From: Myxococcales bacterium | GTDB taxonomy: Bacteria > Myxococcota_A > Polyangia > Polyangiales > Polyangiaceae | Reading direction: 5' to 3' | Length of the DNA stretch: 54,012 nucleotides | NCBI GenBank assembly: GCA_013297655.1 | Contig: JAAFHV010000025.1 | Location: forward strand, 2,712-56,723 | In this document: in pieces, positions 43,585 through 52,597 of the stretch | Numbering within the stretch: the first letter of the stretch is position 1 | Layout of the letters: the number at the start of each line of letters is the position of its first letter | Made by a program: the position numbers and the translations under genes | Notes under the pieces: generated by a model | Seen by the model: the letters and a program-made list of their open reading frames with translations, nothing else | What the model was told of the DNA's origin: nothing | Database searches by the model: none

Positions 43585-44624
43585 CGCTTCGGGTGCGCGG
43601 CGAAGAACTCGATCACCTTCTCGCCCCACGTGAACGCGTTCGGTCCCTTGCAGGGGACGGCGTACTGCGGGGAGAGGGGCGGCATCTTGGAGCCGGGGAA
43701 GCAGTGCCCACGCGAGCTGCCGAAAGGTCCCGTCGGCTCCGTCTCGTAGCCGTGCTCGAACACCTCGAGGGTGCCGCCGCCGGTCTTGGTCCACCGTCGA
43801 TGGGTGTAGTTTGCATCGGATGCGACGACGGTGGGGGCCGGCAGCGCGTAGTCCGTGATCAGCGCGTCGCGAATGCCGGTCATCGTAGAGAACGGGACGG
43901 GGACGTCGGTGCGGCCGACGAGGAACACGACGTCGGCCTTGCGCGCGGGGGAGCGCCCTTGCGCGAAGCAGGTGGTCTCGCCGTTCCCGTTTCCGGCGGC
44001 GGCGGGCGCGAACGACGCGAACAGATCGGAGGCGTCGCACAAGAGGCGCCAGATCACGAAGCCACCGCGGGAGAACCCGGTCGCGTGGATGCGTTTGTCG
44101 TCGACGCGGAACACTTGCGCGAAGAGGCGCGTGATCGCGACGAGCTTGGGGTCCTCCGCGCGTGTCCACGTGGAGCCGGGCTGACCGCCGCCGAACGCGG
44201 GGCCAGTGGGGGATATCACCACGTAACCCTTTTGCTTTCCGAGGGCGTGAAGGTTCGTGTTTTGGTCGACGAGCTTGCCGTTCCCGGTGTCGCCGTGGAG
44301 CTGCAAAATGAGACCGCAGCCCGGAGCGAGGCACGCCTCGGGGATCGTCGCGTCGACGGCCAGACCTTCGCACGTGTAGACACGATCGCCCGCCGTCACG
44401 TCGGTGATGCAGCCGCTCGCGGTGGGAGGTGGAGGTCTTGCGGCGTCGACCGCGGCGTCGCTCGACGTTGGCGGTGGGCTCGCGTCGCCGATGGGTGAGC
44501 TGGTCGACGGCGAAGGCGACGTGCTCGTCGACGCGGGGCCGGTTTTCAGCGGCGGAGGGTCGTCGTTGGACGAGCAGGCGACGAGAGCGGCGAGGGCGAG
44601 CCACGCAGCGTGAGGGATCCGCAT
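43581..44624 (-). CDS. PHB-depolymerase-like esterase lipoprotein, first of three
   Basis: 347 residues. Signal peptide with lipidation Cys17 (LVACSSN), a Thr/Ser/Pro linker, and an LpqC-type hydrolase domain: LQLHGDTGNG, nucleophile Ser185 (ATGFSRGGF), Asp in VGRTDVPVP and a late His near GSSRGHCFPGS. Six or more Cys suggest disulphides. Family members cleave polyhydroxybutyrate or plant feruloyl esters; the true substrate is not known. First gene of the three-hydrolase operon; it lies 50 bp downstream of the LysR gene on the same strand. Confidence 0.86.
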   Translation of the reverse strand: MRIPHAAWLALAALVACSSNDDPPPLKTGPASTSTSPSPSTSSPIGDASPPPTSSDAAVDAARPPPPTASGCITDVTAGDRVYTCEGLAVDATIPEACLAPGCGLILQLHGDTGNGKLVDQNTNLHALGKQKGYVVISPTGPAFGGGQPGSTWTRAEDPKLVAITRLFAQVFRVDDKRIHATGFSRGGFVIWRLLCDASDLFASFAPAAAGNGNGETTCFAQGRSPARKADVVFLVGRTDVPVPFSTMTGIRDALITDYALPAPTVVASDANYTHRRWTKTGGGTLEVFEHGYETEPTGPFGSSRGHCFPGSKMPPLSPQYAVPCKGPNAFTWGEKVIEFFAAHPKR

Positions 44625-44674
44625 CGCCAGAGCGTACCTCGGCACGCGAACGTGGGCGCCGTGTGCGTGCCGGA

Positions 44675-45622
44675 CTACGCTTTTTTCCGTCGAGCGCGTG
44701 GTCTCGTCGGAGTCGTTCCGAGACCACCGAGGCGCTCGACGACCCACGCGAGCGGGAGGCGCGCTTCGGCGTCGCGACGATGGACCGCGAACCACGTCTC
44801 GGCCAAGCCGTCGCGCGTGAACCGGCGCGTCACGATCTCGCCTCGCGCGACGTTGGCGGCGACGGCCCACCGCGGCACGAGGCCGACCCCGTGCCCCGCC
44901 GCGACGAGACCGACCAACACCTCCGTGAGCGGCACTCGAACGACACGCGGCATCGGGGCGCGTTCGGCCGCGAGCCGCTCGCGGAGGCGCTCCACGTCGC
45001 TCCGGGGCGCATCGGGAGAGAACAGCGTCTCCGCGCCGAGCTCCACCGCGGTCACGAAGGGGCGCGCGCTCGTGGCGCGCGTGGCGAGACGGTGCGTCGG
45101 CGCGAGGATCACCGTCCACTCGTCGTCCAAGAGCGCGGTCGTCACGAGATCGCGATCGCGCACCGTGGAGCTCACGATCGCCAGGTCGAGGGTGCCCCGC
45201 AGCAGCGCGGCGAGCGGCTCACGGGTCGCTTCGAGCACGATCCTGGGCTCGACGTGGGGGTGCTCCTTCGCGAGGCTCGCCACCAGCGAGGGCAAGAACG
45301 GGTAGCTCGTGAAGCACTCGACCGCGAGGCGGAGGGGCTCCCGTGCGCGCTCCCCGACCCGATGGAGCTCGTGCTCCACACGCGAGAGCTCGGCGAGCAT
45401 CGTGCGCGCAGCGTCGAGGAGCTTCTCGCCCGCGCGGGTGAGCGCGAGCCTGCGCCGCACCCGCGTGAAGAGCGCCACGCCGAGGCGCGCCTCGAGCTCC
45501 GCGAGCTGATGGCTCACCGCCGATTGCGACAGGTGCAGCCGCGCCGCCGCGCGGGTGGGGCCGCCCTCTTCCGCGATCGCGCGGACGAGACGAAGGTGCC
45601 GTAGCTCGAGGGTCGATGACAT
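44675..45622 (-). CDS. LysR-family transcriptional regulator (MetR-like)
   Basis: 315 residues. N-terminal winged helix-turn-helix (LRLVRAIAEEGGPTRAAARLH and SQSAVSHQLAELE), then a LysR effector domain (about 95-300). The overall sequence is closest to MetR-type regulators in my reading, but this is not certain. It is divergent from the cupin gene and lies just upstream of the hydrolase operon on its own strand, so it may control either. The start codon lies in a palindromic region that may be its own operator. Confidence 0.92.
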   Translation of the reverse strand: MSSTLELRHLRLVRAIAEEGGPTRAAARLHLSQSAVSHQLAELEARLGVALFTRVRRRLALTRAGEKLLDAARTMLAELSRVEHELHRVGERAREPLRLAVECFTSYPFLPSLVASLAKEHPHVEPRIVLEATREPLAALLRGTLDLAIVSSTVRDRDLVTTALLDDEWTVILAPTHRLATRATSARPFVTAVELGAETLFSPDAPRSDVERLRERLAAERAPMPRVVRVPLTEVLVGLVAAGHGVGLVPRWAVAANVARGEIVTRRFTRDGLAETWFAVHRRDAEARLPLAWVVERLGGLGTTPTRPRARRKKA

Positions 45623-45656
45623 GCGTGAGCATCATGATCTCATGAGAAACATGCGT
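45619..45656. promoter_or_regulatory. palindromic region between LysR and cupin genes, likely LysR operator
   Basis: TCATGATCTCATGA (45632-45645) consists of two TCATGA units around TC. It is framed by direct repeats ACATGCGT at 45619-45626 and 45649-45656. The first repeat contains the LysR start codon. This is where a LysR protein would control a divergent gene. Confidence 0.45.
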
Positions 45657-45691
45657 TGGCCACATGAGCCGCGAAGGCGCACGGTAGCGGC

Positions 45692-46069
45692 ATGACACAG
45701 CTCGCTCCTCATGGTTTCCCCGTTCTTCCGTTCCTCCCCGTCGCGCCCGGCGTCGAGATGCGCGTCCTGCGTCGTGACGAGGCGCAAGGCATGACCTTCG
45801 TGATTCGCATGGCGGAGGGCGCACACGCGCCGCTCCACGAGCACCCCGGCGGCGAGGAGACCTATGTGCTCTCGGGCAAGCTCCGGATCGAGCATCGCCT
45901 CGACGCGGACGGTCACGCGCTCCCCGATCTCGCGCTCGCCGAGGGCGACTACGCGTGCGTCGAACCGGGCGAGACGCACGACGGAGTCGCGGTCGAGGCG
46001 TGTACGTTCTTCGTCGTCGCGAGGGGAGGCGTCGCGCTCAAAAGCGGCGCGCGCGCCGACGCCCCGTGA
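45692..46069 (+). CDS. cupin-domain protein
   Basis: 125 residues, a single cupin barrel of ChrR type. Likely metal ligands are His49, His51 and Glu55 (HEHPGGEETYVLSGKL) and His96 (PGETHDG). Small cupins may sense or detoxify, or form anti-sigma partners as in ChrR; no sigma gene is adjacent. Divergent from the LysR gene with a palindrome between, so it is probably a LysR target. Confidence 0.85.
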   Translation: MTQLAPHGFPVLPFLPVAPGVEMRVLRRDEAQGMTFVIRMAEGAHAPLHEHPGGEETYVLSGKLRIEHRLDADGHALPDLALAEGDYACVEPGETHDGVAVEACTFFVVARGGVALKSGARADAP

Positions 46070-46149
46070 GCCGCGCGCGAGCGTGCGAGTGCACGGAGCT
46101 GGCGAGGCGCGAGTAACGGCTTCGCGCGGATCGCTTCGCTCGGCGCGAG

Positions 46150-47157
46150 CTACAGCTTCGCGACGCGCTCGCAGATGGCTTCCGCGAACTGGGTCGTGCT
46201 CGCGCTGCCGCCGAGATCCGGGGTCGTGATGCCGCGCTCTTGGAAGTGCTCGGTGAGGGCGCGCTCGAGCTTCTCGCCCGCAGCCATCTCGCCGATGTGA
46301 AAGAGCATCATGACGGCGCTTTGGATGAGCGCGGTGGGGTTCGCGAGGCCCTTGCCGGCGATGTCCGGGGCGGTGCCGTGCACGGCCTCGAAGATCGCGT
46401 AGTCCTTGCCGATGTTGCTGCCCGGCACGATGCCGAGGCCGCCCACGAGGCCGGCGCCGAGATCGCTCAAGATGTCGCCGTAGAGGTTCTCCGTCACGAT
46501 GACGTCGAGCCTGTTCGCGCTGCGGACCATCTGCATCGCGCACGCGTCGACGATGACCTCGGCCGGCTCGATCTTGGGGTACTTGGCGGCGATCTTGCGG
46601 AAGCACTCGAGGAGGAGGCCGTCCGAGAGCTTCATGATGTTCGCCTTGTGCACCACGCTGACCCGCTTGCGGTTCATGCGCGTGGCGTAGTCGAAGGCGT
46701 ACTCGCAGATGCGGAGGCAGCTTCGCTCGGTGATGAGCTTGATGCTCTGCGCGATGCCGGGCATGATCATGAGCTCGAGGCCGGCGTAGAGATCTTCCGT
46801 GTTTTCTCGGACGATCACGATGTCGGTGCCCTCGAAGCGCGGCTCCAAGAAGGGCAAGCTGCGAATGGGCCGCACGTTGGCGTAGAGGTCGAGCTCTTGG
46901 CGGAGCGTGACGTTCACCGAGCGGAAGCCCTTGCCGATCGGAGTGCCGATCGGCCCCTTCAGGCCCACCTTGTTGCGGCGCACCGACTCGAGCACCTCGG
47001 GCGGGAGAGTGGTGCCACGCGCTTCGGCGACCGCGGCGCCGGCGTTGTGTACGTCCCACTCGATTTTCACTCCCGTCGCCTCGAGAACCCGCGCCGTCGC
47101 GTCCGAAACTTCGGGACCGATGCCATCCCCCGGGATGAGCGTGATCGTGTGTGCCAT
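46150..47157 (-). CDS. isocitrate dehydrogenase, NAD-type (IDH/IPMDH family)
   Basis: 335 residues. N-terminal LIPGDGIGPEV, substrate segment RSVNVTLRQELDLYANVRP, ENTEDLYAG and the coenzyme region (GTAPDIAGKGLANPTA) fit homodimeric NAD-type isocitrate dehydrogenase of the 3-IPMDH/IDH family. It oxidises isocitrate to 2-oxoglutarate and CO2. The segment RSVNVTLRQ favours isocitrate over isopropylmalate or tartrate. It stands alone; the neighbours are not TCA genes. Cofactor use is inferred. Confidence 0.92.
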   Translation of the reverse strand: MAHTITLIPGDGIGPEVSDATARVLEATGVKIEWDVHNAGAAVAEARGTTLPPEVLESVRRNKVGLKGPIGTPIGKGFRSVNVTLRQELDLYANVRPIRSLPFLEPRFEGTDIVIVRENTEDLYAGLELMIMPGIAQSIKLITERSCLRICEYAFDYATRMNRKRVSVVHKANIMKLSDGLLLECFRKIAAKYPKIEPAEVIVDACAMQMVRSANRLDVIVTENLYGDILSDLGAGLVGGLGIVPGSNIGKDYAIFEAVHGTAPDIAGKGLANPTALIQSAVMMLFHIGEMAAGEKLERALTEHFQERGITTPDLGGSASTTQFAEAICERVAKL

Positions 47158-47266
47158 GGCAGGCCCACGCTACCGCGCCTGCTCGCGATGCGAAACATCA
47201 GAACGCGCGATCGTGAGGACAAAACACGGGATTTTTGCGCTGCGACCGCGCTAACGTGACGCGCCA

Positions 47267-48133
47267 ATGGAGCGGATTACGCAAGTTGTGCGCGCGAACG
47301 GGCTCGACCATCGTGTCATCGAGTGGCGCGGTCCGTCGTCGTCGCGCACCGTCGTGCTGCTCCACGGGTTCATGGACGCGCCGGGCACCTTCGCCGACGT
47401 GGTGCCCGCCCTCCTCGACGTCGGCTTTCGTGTTCTCGCGCCGCACCAGCGCGGCTTCGGTGAGGGGCCTCGCGCGTCGGCCGGCGGGTACTACCACTTC
47501 CCCGACTACGCGTTCGATCTCGCCGACGTCGTCGACGCGTGCGCCCCCGGAGAGAACATCCACCTCGTCGGTCACTCGATGGGCGGCACCGTCGCGACCC
47601 TCTTCGCTGGCGCGTTCCCGGAGCGGATCGAGAAGCTCGTGCTCCTCGAGGGCACGGGTCCCTTGGATAACCCGCCCGGCGTCGCGCCGATCCGCATGCG
47701 CAAGTGGATCGAGGACGTTCGTGGCCTCGCCAAAAAGGCACAAAAACCGCTGAAATCACGCGAAGAGGCGCTTCAGCGGCTCGCGCAGAACCACAGCACG
47801 GTGCCCCTCGAGAGCCTCGCGCGGCGCGTCGACGACCTCCTCGAGGAGAAGCCCTCCGGCGAGCTCGTGTGGCGCTTCGATCCGCTCCACCGCACCCTCT
47901 CGCCGACGCCGTTCTTCGTTGCATCCTACAACGAGTTCGCGAAGCGGATCGCGTGCCCCGTGCTCATCGTGGATGGCGGCGCGTCCGGCTATCAGCCCCC
48001 GGACGAGCTCGAGCGGGTCAAGTGCTTCGCCAACGTTCGCAAGACGAGCATCGCCGCTGCCGGGCACATGATGCACTGGACGTGTCCGGCCGAGGTCGCC
48101 GCCCTGCTCGTCGACTTCTTCGGCCCCGCCTGA
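47267..48133 (+). CDS. alpha/beta hydrolase
   Basis: 288 residues, cytosolic (no signal peptide). LHGFMDAPG forms the oxyanion loop, Ser in VGHSMGGT is the nucleophile, and an Asp and the late His in AAGHMMHW complete the triad. Residues about 145-205 look like a cap. It could act on small esters or related substrates; the family is too broad to say more. Divergent from the isocitrate dehydrogenase with a 109-bp gap. Confidence 0.9.
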   Translation: MERITQVVRANGLDHRVIEWRGPSSSRTVVLLHGFMDAPGTFADVVPALLDVGFRVLAPHQRGFGEGPRASAGGYYHFPDYAFDLADVVDACAPGENIHLVGHSMGGTVATLFAGAFPERIEKLVLLEGTGPLDNPPGVAPIRMRKWIEDVRGLAKKAQKPLKSREEALQRLAQNHSTVPLESLARRVDDLLEEKPSGELVWRFDPLHRTLSPTPFFVASYNEFAKRIACPVLIVDGGASGYQPPDELERVKCFANVRKTSIAAAGHMMHWTCPAEVAALLVDFFGPA

Positions 48134-48243
48134 GCTTCGCGCTTTAGAGGGCGTCGTCTCGCGCGTCCGTCCGTCGGTGAGGAGCGCGGCCGAGACGATG
48201 CCGCGCTCGTTTCCGGGGCTCCGAAGGCTCGGCGGAGAAGCGC

Positions 48244-49554
48244 CTACTTGTAGCTCTTCACGAGGTCGGAGAGCTTCTTGCCCTCGCCGTCGTCGAGCAT
48301 GCCGACCGCGAGCACGTTGAGGCGCTCGGGCTTCGCGAGCTCGCCCACGAGATCGCGGATCGCCTCTTTGGTGACGGCGAAGTTCTTCTCGAGCCGCTCT
48401 TCGATCGTCTCGACGCGGTCGAAGAGGAACCCGCCAGCGTAGTAGCTGCCGAGATCCTCCGGCGAGTCGAGCATCGCCTCCACGTCCCAGGCGTTCCGGT
48501 TGCGGGCCTTGTCGAGCTCCGCTTCGGTAGGGCCGTGCTCCGCGAGCTCGCGCACGAGATCGAGGATCTCTTTGGCGACCACGGTGGTGCGCGTGTGTTG
48601 GGTGCCGGCGGCGAAGTCGATGACCCCCTCGTCCTCGTAGCCGTCGAAGGCGGCGCCGACGTCGTAGCAGAGGCCCTGGGAGTCGCAGATGCGGTGATAG
48701 AGGCGGGTCGACATGCCGTCGTCGAGCACGCGCATGAGCATGTCGATCGTGGCGCGGTGAGGGCTCGCCTCCGAGTGCGCGCGGAGGGAGACACGGAGCT
48801 CGGTCTGGCTCGTGACGTTCTCCACCAGCTTGAGACGCGGCTTCTTCTGCGTGTTCGTGAACGGCTGCGCGACGACGCGGGTGCCGTTCGGGAGCGACGT
48901 GAACGCCTCCGCCGCGACGCGCGCTTCTTCGAGGGTGACTTGCCCCGAGAACGCGAGCACGCAGTTCTCGACCGTGTAGTGCTTGCGATGATGGGCGTGC
49001 AGCATGCCCGCGTCGAACGAGCGCACGCGGGCCTCGTCGCCCGTGATCGTGAAGCCGAGCGGGTGGTTCGGGAAGAGCAGCTCGCGGCAGAGGTTGTCCG
49101 CGTCGACTTGGCGACCTTCGTCGTCCAAATCTTCGAGGATCTCCTCGGAAACGATGCCCTTTTCGACCTCGATGTCGAAGAAGCCGGGGTCGGTGAGCAC
49201 CTCGCCGAAGAGGCCGCAGGCGGTGCCGAGGCTGGCCTTCGGGAGGGTGACCGAGAACACGCCGAAGTCGGAGTGGGTAGCGGCGTAGAGGTACCCGCCG
49301 AGGCGCTCGAACGCGAGGTTCACCTCGTGTGCGCTCGGGCGCTTGGAGGTGCCCCGGTAGAGCATGTGCTCGAGGAAGTGGGAGAGCCCGTTCGTCTTGG
49401 TGTCCTCGAAGCGGGAGCCGACGCGCACGTAGAGGCCCACGTGCGCGCGGTGGAGCGCGGGCTGCGGCACGACGACGGTGCGGAGCCCGTTCGAGAGGGT
49501 GAACGTTTCGAGCGGGACGCTTGGGAAGGCAGGGTGCTGTGTCACGGTCCTCAC
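48244..49554 (-). CDS. M16-family zinc metallopeptidase
   Basis: 436 residues. Inverted zinc motif HFLEH (59-63) with the third ligand Glu137 (GIVSEEIL) 74 residues on. The C-terminal half is the non-catalytic M16 repeat (residues about 220-420). It probably degrades or processes peptides; there is no signal peptide, so it is cytosolic as written. It begins at a GTG overlapping the stop of the SurA-like gene by 4 bp (GTGA), so the two are coupled, suggesting a shared role in envelope protein quality (inference). Confidence 0.93.
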   Translation of the reverse strand: MRTVTQHPAFPSVPLETFTLSNGLRTVVVPQPALHRAHVGLYVRVGSRFEDTKTNGLSHFLEHMLYRGTSKRPSAHEVNLAFERLGGYLYAATHSDFGVFSVTLPKASLGTACGLFGEVLTDPGFFDIEVEKGIVSEEILEDLDDEGRQVDADNLCRELLFPNHPLGFTITGDEARVRSFDAGMLHAHHRKHYTVENCVLAFSGQVTLEEARVAAEAFTSLPNGTRVVAQPFTNTQKKPRLKLVENVTSQTELRVSLRAHSEASPHRATIDMLMRVLDDGMSTRLYHRICDSQGLCYDVGAAFDGYEDEGVIDFAAGTQHTRTTVVAKEILDLVRELAEHGPTEAELDKARNRNAWDVEAMLDSPEDLGSYYAGGFLFDRVETIEERLEKNFAVTKEAIRDLVGELAKPERLNVLAVGMLDDGEGKKLSDLVKSYK

Positions 49555-51314
49555 ATGCCGTCGTCGTCGTCGAGCGGGCCGGCGCCGGCGTCGCCCTTGC
49601 GCTTCTGACCGACGAGCAGATCCATGTTGGTCTTGATGGCGTCCTTCGAGGTCTCGCGGAGGCGCTTCACGTAGACGGCGAGCGCTTCGGCTTGTTTCGC
49701 GGCGAGGAGCATCGCGGTGTAGGTGTCGCGGTCCTTCTCGAAGTCGGCGAACGTGGCGGGCTTCTGCTCGCGGATGAGCACGATCATGAACCCGTCGTCC
49801 ACGCGGAGGGGCTCCTCCATGATCGCGCCGGGCTTCGCCCCGAAGGCGAACAGTCGAACCTTCGCGTCGGCCTCGTCGGCGAGGCCGGGGATCGGCGGGG
49901 CTTGGCGGTTCACCGAGCTGCCGGTGAGCGGCTGCGGGCGGTCCTGGTCGGTGTCGGCGACGTAGACCTTGGCCGGAGCCGCGCCACCGTCGCCGCTCGT
50001 CGCCGCGTCTCCCGCGCCCGCGTCTTTCGGACCGGCGGCGGGGGTGGCGGGAGCTGCGGGGGCGGGCGGGGCAGCCTTCACGAGCGGCGCGATGGCCGCC
50101 TTCGCGGCGTCCTCGGGGCTCTTGCCGGCCTTCACGTCGGCGAGGATTTTCGTGGCGAGGTCTTTGGCGGCCTCGAGCGATTTTGCCTTGAGATACGCCT
50201 TCTTACGCTTGCTCTTGGCGTCGTCGTCCTTCTTGATGACGTGGAAGCCGAACTGGCTCTCGACCGCGCCGCTCATCTCGCCGGGCTTGAGCGCGTCGGC
50301 GGCCTTCTTGAACGACTCGACGAACCCATCGGTCTTCGTGCCCACGTCGCCGCCGCGGATCGCGGAGCCCGTGTCGTTCGAGATCTCCTTCGCGATCGCC
50401 TCGAAGGACTCGCCCTTCTTGATGCGCTCGATCGCCTTCTCGAGCTTCGCCTTGGCGGCGGCCTTCTCGTCGTCCTTCGCGCCTTTTTCGATCTTCACGA
50501 GCACGTGACGGATCGTGGAGCCTTCGACGGTGGCTGCGTTGGTCTGATCCTTCGCCCACTCCTCGACTTGCGCGTCGGTCGCGGTGACGGCGTACTTCTC
50601 CATGTACGTTGCACGTACCGGAATGTAGTTGAGCGCGGCGGTGGACTTCTCGTCGAGGTACCGGTCCCACGCCTCGGACTCCGAGATGCGGACGGGGGCG
50701 CGCACGAGGTCCCTCATGCGGGCGGCGAGGAGCTCGCGCTGCTGCCACTCGCGGAACTCGGTCGGCGAACGACCCGTCATCGCGCGGATGGTGCGCTCGT
50801 AGACCTTCGTGTCGAACACCTTCGTCTTCGGATCGCGGAACGCGCCGTAGAGCATGGGGTTCACGCGGCCGTCGCGCACGCCGAGCGAGAACGCGAGCTG
50901 CGGGTTGTCCGAAGGCACGCTCACGAGGATGAACCCCGCGAAGATCGACTCCGTCACTTCGTCGTCGCTGACGGCGAGGCCGAGGCGGGCCGCTTCACCA
51001 GCGAGGAGCTCGCGCTCCACGAGGCCGTCGAGCGAAATCTTCCCGAGGCCCATGCTCTCCGCGCGGGCGGTGAGGAGCTCGCCGGAGCCGCCGCGCGGGA
51101 TGAGGAGGCGGTAGGCGGCCCGCTGGGTGCGCGGATCGATGCAGTTTCCATGCACCTCGGCGACGCACTCCTGCTTGATGGACCCGAGCTTTTGACCCGA
51201 GTTCGGGCGGAAGCCGATGACGAAGACGAGGATCGTAGCGACGATGATGGCGCCGTAGACGACCGACGTGAGACCGCGCTTGCGAAAGAGGTCCAACATG
51301 GGGAGGGCGGCCAT
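49551..51314 (-). CDS. SurA/PpiD-like peptidyl-prolyl isomerase chaperone
   Basis: About 587 residues. One N-terminal membrane helix (VVYGAIIVATILVFVIGF), a SurA-N-like helical domain (about 80-240), a parvulin domain (about 260-380: RHVLVKIEKG, GGDVGTK, ESQFGFHVIK), a Pro/Ala linker and a helical C-terminus. It should fold exported proteins while anchored in the inner membrane, like PpiD. GGGGGG lies just before the ATG at 51314; the ATG at 51299 (MLDLFRKRG) matches PpiD N-termini better, so the start is undecided. Its stop overlaps the M16 gene start. Confidence 0.9.
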   Translation of the reverse strand: MAALPMLDLFRKRGLTSVVYGAIIVATILVFVIGFRPNSGQKLGSIKQECVAEVHGNCIDPRTQRAAYRLLIPRGGSGELLTARAESMGLGKISLDGLVERELLAGEAARLGLAVSDDEVTESIFAGFILVSVPSDNPQLAFSLGVRDGRVNPMLYGAFRDPKTKVFDTKVYERTIRAMTGRSPTEFREWQQRELLAARMRDLVRAPVRISESEAWDRYLDEKSTAALNYIPVRATYMEKYAVTATDAQVEEWAKDQTNAATVEGSTIRHVLVKIEKGAKDDEKAAAKAKLEKAIERIKKGESFEAIAKEISNDTGSAIRGGDVGTKTDGFVESFKKAADALKPGEMSGAVESQFGFHVIKKDDDAKSKRKKAYLKAKSLEAAKDLATKILADVKAGKSPEDAAKAAIAPLVKAAPPAPAAPATPAAGPKDAGAGDAATSGDGGAAPAKVYVADTDQDRPQPLTGSSVNRQAPPIPGLADEADAKVRLFAFGAKPGAIMEEPLRVDDGFMIVLIREQKPATFADFEKDRDTYTAMLLAAKQAEALAVYVKRLRETSKDAIKTNMDLLVGQKRKGDAGAGPLDDDDGM

Positions 51315-51505
51315 ACCACGGCCCCCCGCCAAATTCGAGGGCGACCTCCGTACGCCTCGTGAACTGCCCGCGGATCGTGCGGGTGTTCGCGATCTTCGCG
51401 TTCGGGCGTGGGTGCCCCCGGACGCAACGAGGATCGGACGTAACGAGGCTCGCGCTGCGCAGGCGGGCGCTCTCTTGGCCGCGGGAACGAGGGCGAAGGG
51501 GCCGC

Positions 51506-51940
51506 TCAGCGGGTGGTGGCGGCGCTCTTCTCGAGTCCGAGGGCGAAGCGTGCGTCGAGGCAGGCCTCGTCGATGGTGGCAGCTTCGCGGGTGTAGATGA
51601 CCTCGTAGAAGGTATCCAACGTGCGCTCGTGGTCGGCGGGGTCCCGCATCGGCGTGGCCTGGGTGCCGAGCTCCGAGAAGCCGCGTTCGACCGCCGAGAC
51701 CGAGAGCGCGCGTGCCCTCTCGAAGAGCTGCTCTGGCGACTCTCCCGAGAACGCAGAGGCTTCTGCGCGCAGCACGAGGCGAAGACGGAAGGTTCCGTTG
51801 AGTGGGGTTCTCACGCGAACGCCGGAGTCCAAGATGAGATTTTCCCGCGGGCGATCCGCGAGCACGATCTCGTCACCGAGGGTGCGATACACCTCGAGTC
51901 CGGCTTCGATGAGAGCTTTCTTGAGCTGTTGAGGAGTCAC
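51506..51940 (-). CDS. conserved-looking hypothetical protein (144 aa)
   Basis: GTG start at 51940. Short alpha/beta protein: MTPQQLKKALIEAGLEVYRT, a beta strand region (LILDSGVRVRTP, FRLRLVLRA), then helices (EQLFERARALSVSAVERGF). Even amino-acid usage and GC-biased third positions indicate a real gene. No family or motif is recognised. It is divergent from the PilZ gene and about 190 bp upstream, on the same strand, of the SurA-like gene. Confidence 0.72.
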   Translation of the reverse strand: MTPQQLKKALIEAGLEVYRTLGDEIVLADRPRENLILDSGVRVRTPLNGTFRLRLVLRAEASAFSGESPEQLFERARALSVSAVERGFSELGTQATPMRDPADHERTLDTFYEVIYTREAATIDEACLDARFALGLEKSAATTR

Positions 51941-52105
51941 GCGAACGCCCGAGCCTCAGGTCTCTGCACACGCGGAAAAGTGGATTTTACCCACCCCCCG
52001 GACGCCGCGCAGCGCCCTCGAATCGTTCACATCAAAGGATCTGTGCTGGTTCGCGTCAAGCACCATCTCGATGAGAATGGTCTCGAAATGCCTCGTGGAA
52101 CATTC

Positions 52106-52135
52106 TTGGTGCGCCTGTTTCGCCCTTGCTATCCT
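52106..52135 (+). promoter_or_regulatory. possible sigma-70-like promoter of the PilZ gene
   Basis: TTGGTG (52106-52111) and TATCCT (52130-52135) with an 18-bp spacer, about 70 bp before the PilZ ATG, in the divergent gap 51941-52204, where I see no gene. Confidence 0.33.
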
Positions 52136-52204
52136 CGCAAAACCTTGTCGAAACGCACTCATCTCACGCCCCCCCACGGACTCGCGGAGCCGGGCGTCCA
52201 CGCC

Positions 52205-52510
52205 ATGCGGCGAGGGGGCGCTCGGCGCGAAGTGACCGAACGTGTCGTCCTTCGCCGCGGAGAGACCCGCTTCGAGGGGTGGGCGCTCAACGTGAGCCGA
52301 GGAGGCGTACGCCTCATCCTCGAAGACGCGATCGAGCTCGGGGAGACGTTCGAGGTCACCCTCGGCGACGATCCGTTCGAGCGGACCGGCAAGGTCGTGT
52401 GGCTCCAGGAAGAGCCGGACGGCGTCGTGTGCGGCCTCGCGTACAAGCTCGGCGCAGGCGAGGGCCCGAAGACGGTGCCGCCGCCTCCGCCCGGTTCACG
52501 CAGTCTCTGA
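52205..52510 (+). CDS. PilZ-domain protein
   Basis: 101 residues, one PilZ domain, which binds cyclic di-GMP. The RRxxxR-type N-terminus (RRGGARREVTERVVLRRG) is followed by the LNVSRGGVRL motif (N/DxSxxG) and the barrel strands to KVVWLQEE. Single-domain PilZ proteins act as adaptors for motility or polysaccharide output. The frame is open far upstream; ATG at 52205 gives just the domain, and an in-frame ATG at 52088 would add 39 low-quality residues. The C-terminal tail is Pro-rich. Confidence 0.83.
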   Translation: MRRGGARREVTERVVLRRGETRFEGWALNVSRGGVRLILEDAIELGETFEVTLGDDPFERTGKVVWLQEEPDGVVCGLAYKLGAGEGPKTVPPPPPGSRSL

Positions 52511-52579
52511 ACGCTCGTCGTCGCGCGGCGAGCCTGCGCGCGGCACACCCCTGACGAGTCGTGCGGACGGCGTTCGTGC

Positions 52580-52597
52580 GACGGACCGCTGTCCGTC
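52580..52597 (+). terminator. possible terminator hairpin after the PilZ gene
   Basis: GACGGAC and GTCCGTC form a perfect 7-bp stem with a 4-base loop, followed by ATTTCG. The T tract is short, so efficiency is uncertain. It overlaps the stop of the convergent lipoprotein gene. Confidence 0.35.
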
